Assembly: GCF_048771995.1 (NCBI RefSeq)
Contig: NC_133063.1
Location: forward strand, 9,774,001 to 9,838,000
Direction: 5' to 3'
From: Taeniopygia guttata
Lineage: Eukaryota; Chordata; Aves; Passeriformes; Estrildidae
DNA length: 64,000 nt
Shown: in pieces, positions 59,760-64,000 of the stretch
How positions within the stretch are numbered: position 1 is the stretch's first letter
How the letters are laid out: the number at the start of each line of letters is the position of its first letter
The notes under the pieces: model-generated
Told to the model about the DNA's origin: nothing
What the model saw: the letters and a program-made list of their open reading frames with translations, nothing else
Databases searched by the model: none
Translations under genes and position numbers: made by a program

Positions 59760-62700
59760 CTAGTATCTCCTGTCGGCCATAAACTGCTGCGTCGCCATGA
59801 TCAGAGGTGTCAGGCTGGAGGTCGGCTTGGCTGAGGTTACAAAAGGATGCTGCCCAAAGAGAAAAAGAAGAAATTCATTTCTACTGACCTCACAGGCTGA
59901 AACTGGCTTTCTCTGGCAAGCAGAAATATACACAAAGGAGGGCATTCTGTGCACCTCTGTCTCCACATCCAGGACCATGCTACATGAGCCAAACATGGCT
60001 CCCAATCCCACAAATCCATTAACCCAGATGGCTTCAGATGAAAGAGATTTGGTCTAGGCGACCTGGAAAGGCTCCTTCCAACCCATACCAGGCCAGGGTT
60101 CTCCTCTGTTTTCCTTTGAAAAGCCCCCAGACTGGAGATTCTCAGCAGCAGGGCCCATCTGCCGCCTTGGACTTGAGCAGACGAGGAGCCCCTGGCAGCG
60201 GGCGGCCGGCGCACCCGGCAGCCGCTTTGCCTTTTACCTGCAGAAGTTCCTGGGCAGACCAGCGCCTGTCCTCGTCCGTCTCCAGGCAGCAGCACAGAAA
60301 GTCTCGCAGCCAAGCCGACTGTTGCCTGGGCTTCTGCAGCTTCGGGGTGCCCCTGGTGCTTATCAGCTGCTGAACCTGGAGAAGAAGGAAATGCCATGCT
60401 CCACCTGTCTCCTTCACACGCCAAACTGCTCACACAGACCCCACTGGACAAGCTCAACTCCCCAGTGGCTCTTTACTCCCTGCCAGAGGGAGGGAGATAC
60501 CTTTCCTACCCCTACTAAAAGAACCCAAAGCCAGAGGCAGCCATAGCCAGTCCAATATGCAAAGGCTCTTGCCTTGACCCCTGATTTCATTAGGAATTAG
60601 GAGCAACTCCATCAGCAGCAGCACACTTTGCTTCTCTCAGCACTGACACCAGCTCTACAGGTGAGGTGGAAGACAGACTTTAATCTAACTACTATTTCCA
60701 AGGATTCCTCCCATAAAATGCAGCTCACTGCTCCTTTAGGTAAAGCTGCTCACTGCTCTCTTAGGCAAAGCTTCCACCAAGGAAAAGGCATTGTGATTTT
60801 CTTGTGCTATTCATGATGAAATGCCAAGGGGATCATCTGGGCAAGAAGCATAAGAGACTATGCAGCCTGGCACCTATCATTGTCAGGTGTTAGCAAGCTT
60901 CCCAGGCAGCAGAATGGGAGTAGATTTAGTCAGAGTGACAGGAGCATCTGAGGGTAGTTGCAGCGTACCGTGCGGGAGGTGTTCATCAGGTAAGGAGGTG
61001 CTCCTTCCACCATCTCGATCCCCACAATGCCAAAGGACCAGATGTCCACTTTGGGGCCGTAGGGCTTCCTTGTGAAAATTTCTGGTGCCATCCAGTGAGT
61101 AGTCCCAACAGCTGAACTCCGTTTGCTCTGCTCAGCGGTGAGCTGAGCAGCAAGGCCAAAATCAGCTGAGGAGAAAAAACACTCACATCAAGCCAGCGTG
61201 AAAAAGGAAAGCAAAGAAAAGAATTCCCCACTGAATCAATGTCTAAGAAGGCAGTGTGGAATCTAGCTGTACCAGGGGCATGCTGCTATTCCTCGAGCCT
61301 GCAGCTGAGGAAATACGCAATTGGCCACTTTGCAGAAGCCCCCGACTTCAGGCAGTGGCTTTTAGTCCCCTGAAGCTATTAGACTGCTGCTGCCTTGCTG
61401 GGGAAGGGACACACACAAGCCAAAGGCGCTCCTGACCCCTTCTGCCCAGCTACAGCTCCCTGCACCTTGTGGCTGTGCTCTGCGCTCGCAGCAGGGCAGC
61501 CTGCACTGCCACAGGCACCAGGGAAGCGGCAGCACCCAAAGGCAGCCCCACACCGCAGCCCGCCACGGCTGAGCCTGGCCAGCAACACCCACCCAACTTG
61601 ACAGAGCCGTCCAAGCCCAGGAGAATGTTGTGGCTTTTGATGTCTCGGTGGATCACTTGCTTGGAGTGAAGGAAATCCAGGCCTTGCAGGCACTGAGAGA
61701 GGAAAAAGGAACACGAGCCTGAGTGGATTGCGTCCCACAAGCAGGGCAGTGGCACACCTGCAAGACTGACTTCCTGGGGGTTGGTGAGCCACGGCAGGCC
61801 AGGCTGCTGGCAAAGGCAGCAGAGCTGGCTGCTCCAACACGAGGACAGCAGAGCTTTTCTAAGGGCGTGGTTGTTTGCTTTTGAAAGGGAAAGGGCAATT
61901 GTTGCTCTGGCCAGTGCCCTGCAAACACAGACTCAAGGTGCACAGCTGCAGTGCCTGTACTCTCTGCAGCCAGACAACAGTGTCTGCTTTTGCAAACACC
62001 ACTTGGGGTGCAAGGCTCTCCTTTGAGGCTGAGCTCTGTGAGAGTCCTGTGAGGATCTCTTTGTCTTTGCCACTTGCTCAACATGGTGCCACCAGCCACT
62101 TTGCTCTTGTGGGGAAGGAATGCAGCACACACAGGCTCCAGGCAAGGCTTTAGAGAGGCAAACACAAACACACTAGAAGAAGGGCAGGCACATTGGCAGG
62201 CACTTCATCTGCTCTTGCTACTGCCAGGTGTAAGAGAAAGGCAGAAAGGAAGCTTGGAAGGGGAAATCTCTCCTCTCCTTATCACCCATTTGGAAGGGCG
62301 GTCCCGACCAAGCCATGGGAAGAAACAAGCGCCATCCCTTACCTCCCGAGAGACAGCTGCTATCTCTCCTTCTGCCATATGAGTCTCCCTAATGACATCG
62401 TGTAAAGAACCTCCGTCCATGTATTCCATCACCAGCCAGAGTTCCTCATCCACCAGGTAGCTGAAAGGAGGAAACAACAGCCTGGAGATGAAGGTGTGCA
62501 CTTACATGACCTGATGGATTCTTGCTCCTGTGTCTCTCTCAGAGGAAGACAGGAGGAATAGTCATTCACAATGCCCTACAGGGCTTGAACTCTATGTAGT
62601 CTAAAGGCTGCTTGGTATCCACACCAATGCAACAGGCCAAGGGAAATACAATCTACAGTGCTTTGTCAGCACTGGAGTCCCGTGGGAAAAAATCAATTGC

Positions 62701-63806
62701 CAAAACAAATGAAACCATGTGGAGAGAGGACAGGAACTTTGAGGCTGTTGGCCCAGTGAGACAGGGCCAAGGCCGGTCTTTGAAAGCACACTTCAAACTA
62801 GGTACGCCAGCAAAGATGAACGCAGCCCCAATGCAATCTCCTCCCAGGACGCTGTAGATCAGCCCAGAAGCAGGAATTAACAGCTCCATCCTCTGCCAGC
62901 CGCCAAAGGAGTGGTTGAACTTCTGGCTTGCAGGATGTGAATGACCTTTCATGGCAGAACAGCAGAACCACTCACCTGTCTACAAAGGTCACAAGATTGG
63001 CATTCTTATTGCCACGCATGATCTGGATTTCATTCAGGCACACCTCGCTGTTGCTCTCTTCCAGGAGACTAATTTTCTTTATGGCCACCTAAAACAACAT
63101 GGAAAACATGAACCAAAGTTGGTGGCACAGAACCACCAGGGGAACACAGAGACAGTGCTGATGGGGTGACAGAGCTGGGCTGGGCCAAGCTTCCTTGTGG
63201 CTGGACATCAGACCGCTTGCTTGGGCACCTCCCAGGACAAAGAGCCAGATAGCCTTTGCCTTGGAAACCTGGCAGAAACATGGTCTATGCTGTCCACCTC
63301 AAAGCTCTAACAACACTCACCGTTCCCACAGACTTCCCCCATGGCTTTACTTGATCATCCCCATTTTCATTCACACACCTCTTGCAAGCAGAAAGTCAAT
63401 TTCTGCCAGAAAACATGGAGCAAAACTGCTGGACAACCTCTAGGGGGCTTGATCATTCCACTGGCATTCTCCCTTTCACAGCAACAAAGCAAACTCTTCC
63501 AGACATGACAGATCAAATGCTGTCCTAAAACAGTTCTGCAGAAGCTGTGGCGCTGCTTGACGCTTACCTCTTCTCCTGTGGCAGTCTCCACTGCCATGCA
63601 CACCGTGCCAAAACCCCTAGAAACAAAACGGCCGCAGAGAAAGAAGAAGTCCTTTAGTCCCTGCAAGTGCAGGAATCCACAGTACAAGAGGAAAAAAGTC
63701 CAGGGACAAACAGTAAATGGAAGGAACTGTGGCTGCACTCACCCTCTGCCAATTGTTTCCAGTTCTGTGTATTTTGCCTCAGGATCTCCCTCGCTCACCA
63801 GCATCT
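59760..63806 (-). CDS. PAK3-like Ser/Thr kinase, unit 3, C-terminal eight exons (partial)
   Basis: Third paralogue, open at its 5' end because the window stops. Coding exons in gene order are 63806-63743, 63616-63568, 63088-62976, 62460-62343, 61692-61593, 61165-60969, 60375-60238 and 59849-59760. Together they encode the whole kinase domain from the Gly loop (IGRGGFGTV) to the stop. Splice sites and phases match units 1 and 2. Visible changes are Ser for Arg after LLEESN in helix C, and FTRKPYG for FTGKPYG after the APE motif. [12 protein letters not shown] and DFG are kept, and no stop or frameshift was seen. The N-terminal exons should lie at roughly 64.7-67.5 kb if the unit is complete. 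Confidence 0.82.
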
Positions 63807-64000
63807 CTGTAAAAATCCCAAGGAAAGATGCTCCCTTCAAAAGAGATCCCACCCTGCAGCAGATCAGAAAGGCAGCCCCACTCTCTGGGACACTGCGTCC
63901 TTTCAACTCACTCTCTCAGGAAACAACACCACCACCACACCGCCACCACCTAAAAAACAACAGCAGCAGGACAAGCAGCCCTGCAGCACAGATGGCCTGT

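Larger units (their letters stand above)
59280..64000. repeat. Kinase array unit 3 (runs off the window)
   Basis: Third direct unit, beginning with the same spacer and 3' block (59.3-59.6 kb). It is cut by the window end inside the intron upstream of the Gly-loop exons. Confidence 0.9.

Noticed and set aside
1..64000. tRNA, rRNA, microRNA or CRISPR features
   Set aside because: No cloverleaf with tRNA A/B boxes, rRNA landmark or spaced direct-repeat array was seen. Hairpins cannot be judged reliably by eye.

Overview
The window is vertebrate nuclear DNA, almost certainly from a bird and probably a songbird. The evidence is multi-exon genes with GT-AG introns, CR1-type LINEs with the typical CR1 3' end, many solo LTRs, and a tandem array of PAK3-like kinase genes of the kind reported as expanded in passerines. 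There is no operon structure, RNA gene or CRISPR array that I can support.

Layout. 1-6740 (+): the last six coding exons and 3' UTR of an M1 aminopeptidase, best match ERAP1. 6740-12738: long intergenic tract with microsatellites and no gene I recognise. 12739-14986 (+): a complete five-exon acrosin-like serine protease of 338 aa with an intact catalytic triad but an unusual S1 pocket. 15117-36160: repeat-rich desert. It holds a CR1 on + (about 17.0-18.7 kb), a broken TOPORS-like RING gene (19.4-20.8 kb), an inverted copy of the kinase-array spacer (22.4-23.1 kb), a CR1 on - with an LTR nested in it (25.0-26.5 kb), solo LTRs at 30.25-30.77 and 31.6-32.3 kb, and several coding-like remnants that I cannot name with confidence.

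36160-64000: tandem array of about 10.5-12 kb units, each with one PAK3-like kinase gene on the - strand. Units 1 (37267-44942) and 2 (47833-55489) each splice conceptually into an uninterrupted 466-codon reading frame of 13 coding exons. Unit 3 (59760 to window end) shows the last eight coding exons and runs off the edge. Each complete unit carries a 503-bp LTR in the same transcriptional sense about 1.2 kb upstream of the first coding exon, and a (CAG)21/22 repeat in the second coding intron. The kinase domain is complete, but no CRIB/autoinhibitory region is visible. In its place are a hydrophobic N-terminus, two acidic 41-codon exons and a Ser-rich exon.

Acrosin is a sperm protease, and passerine PAK3-like and TOPORS-like copies are lineage-specific expansions, so the segment may be a germline-gene neighbourhood that grows by duplication and retroelement insertion. 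That is inference. All coordinates of splice sites were read by eye; LTR limits without a target-site duplication are approximate.
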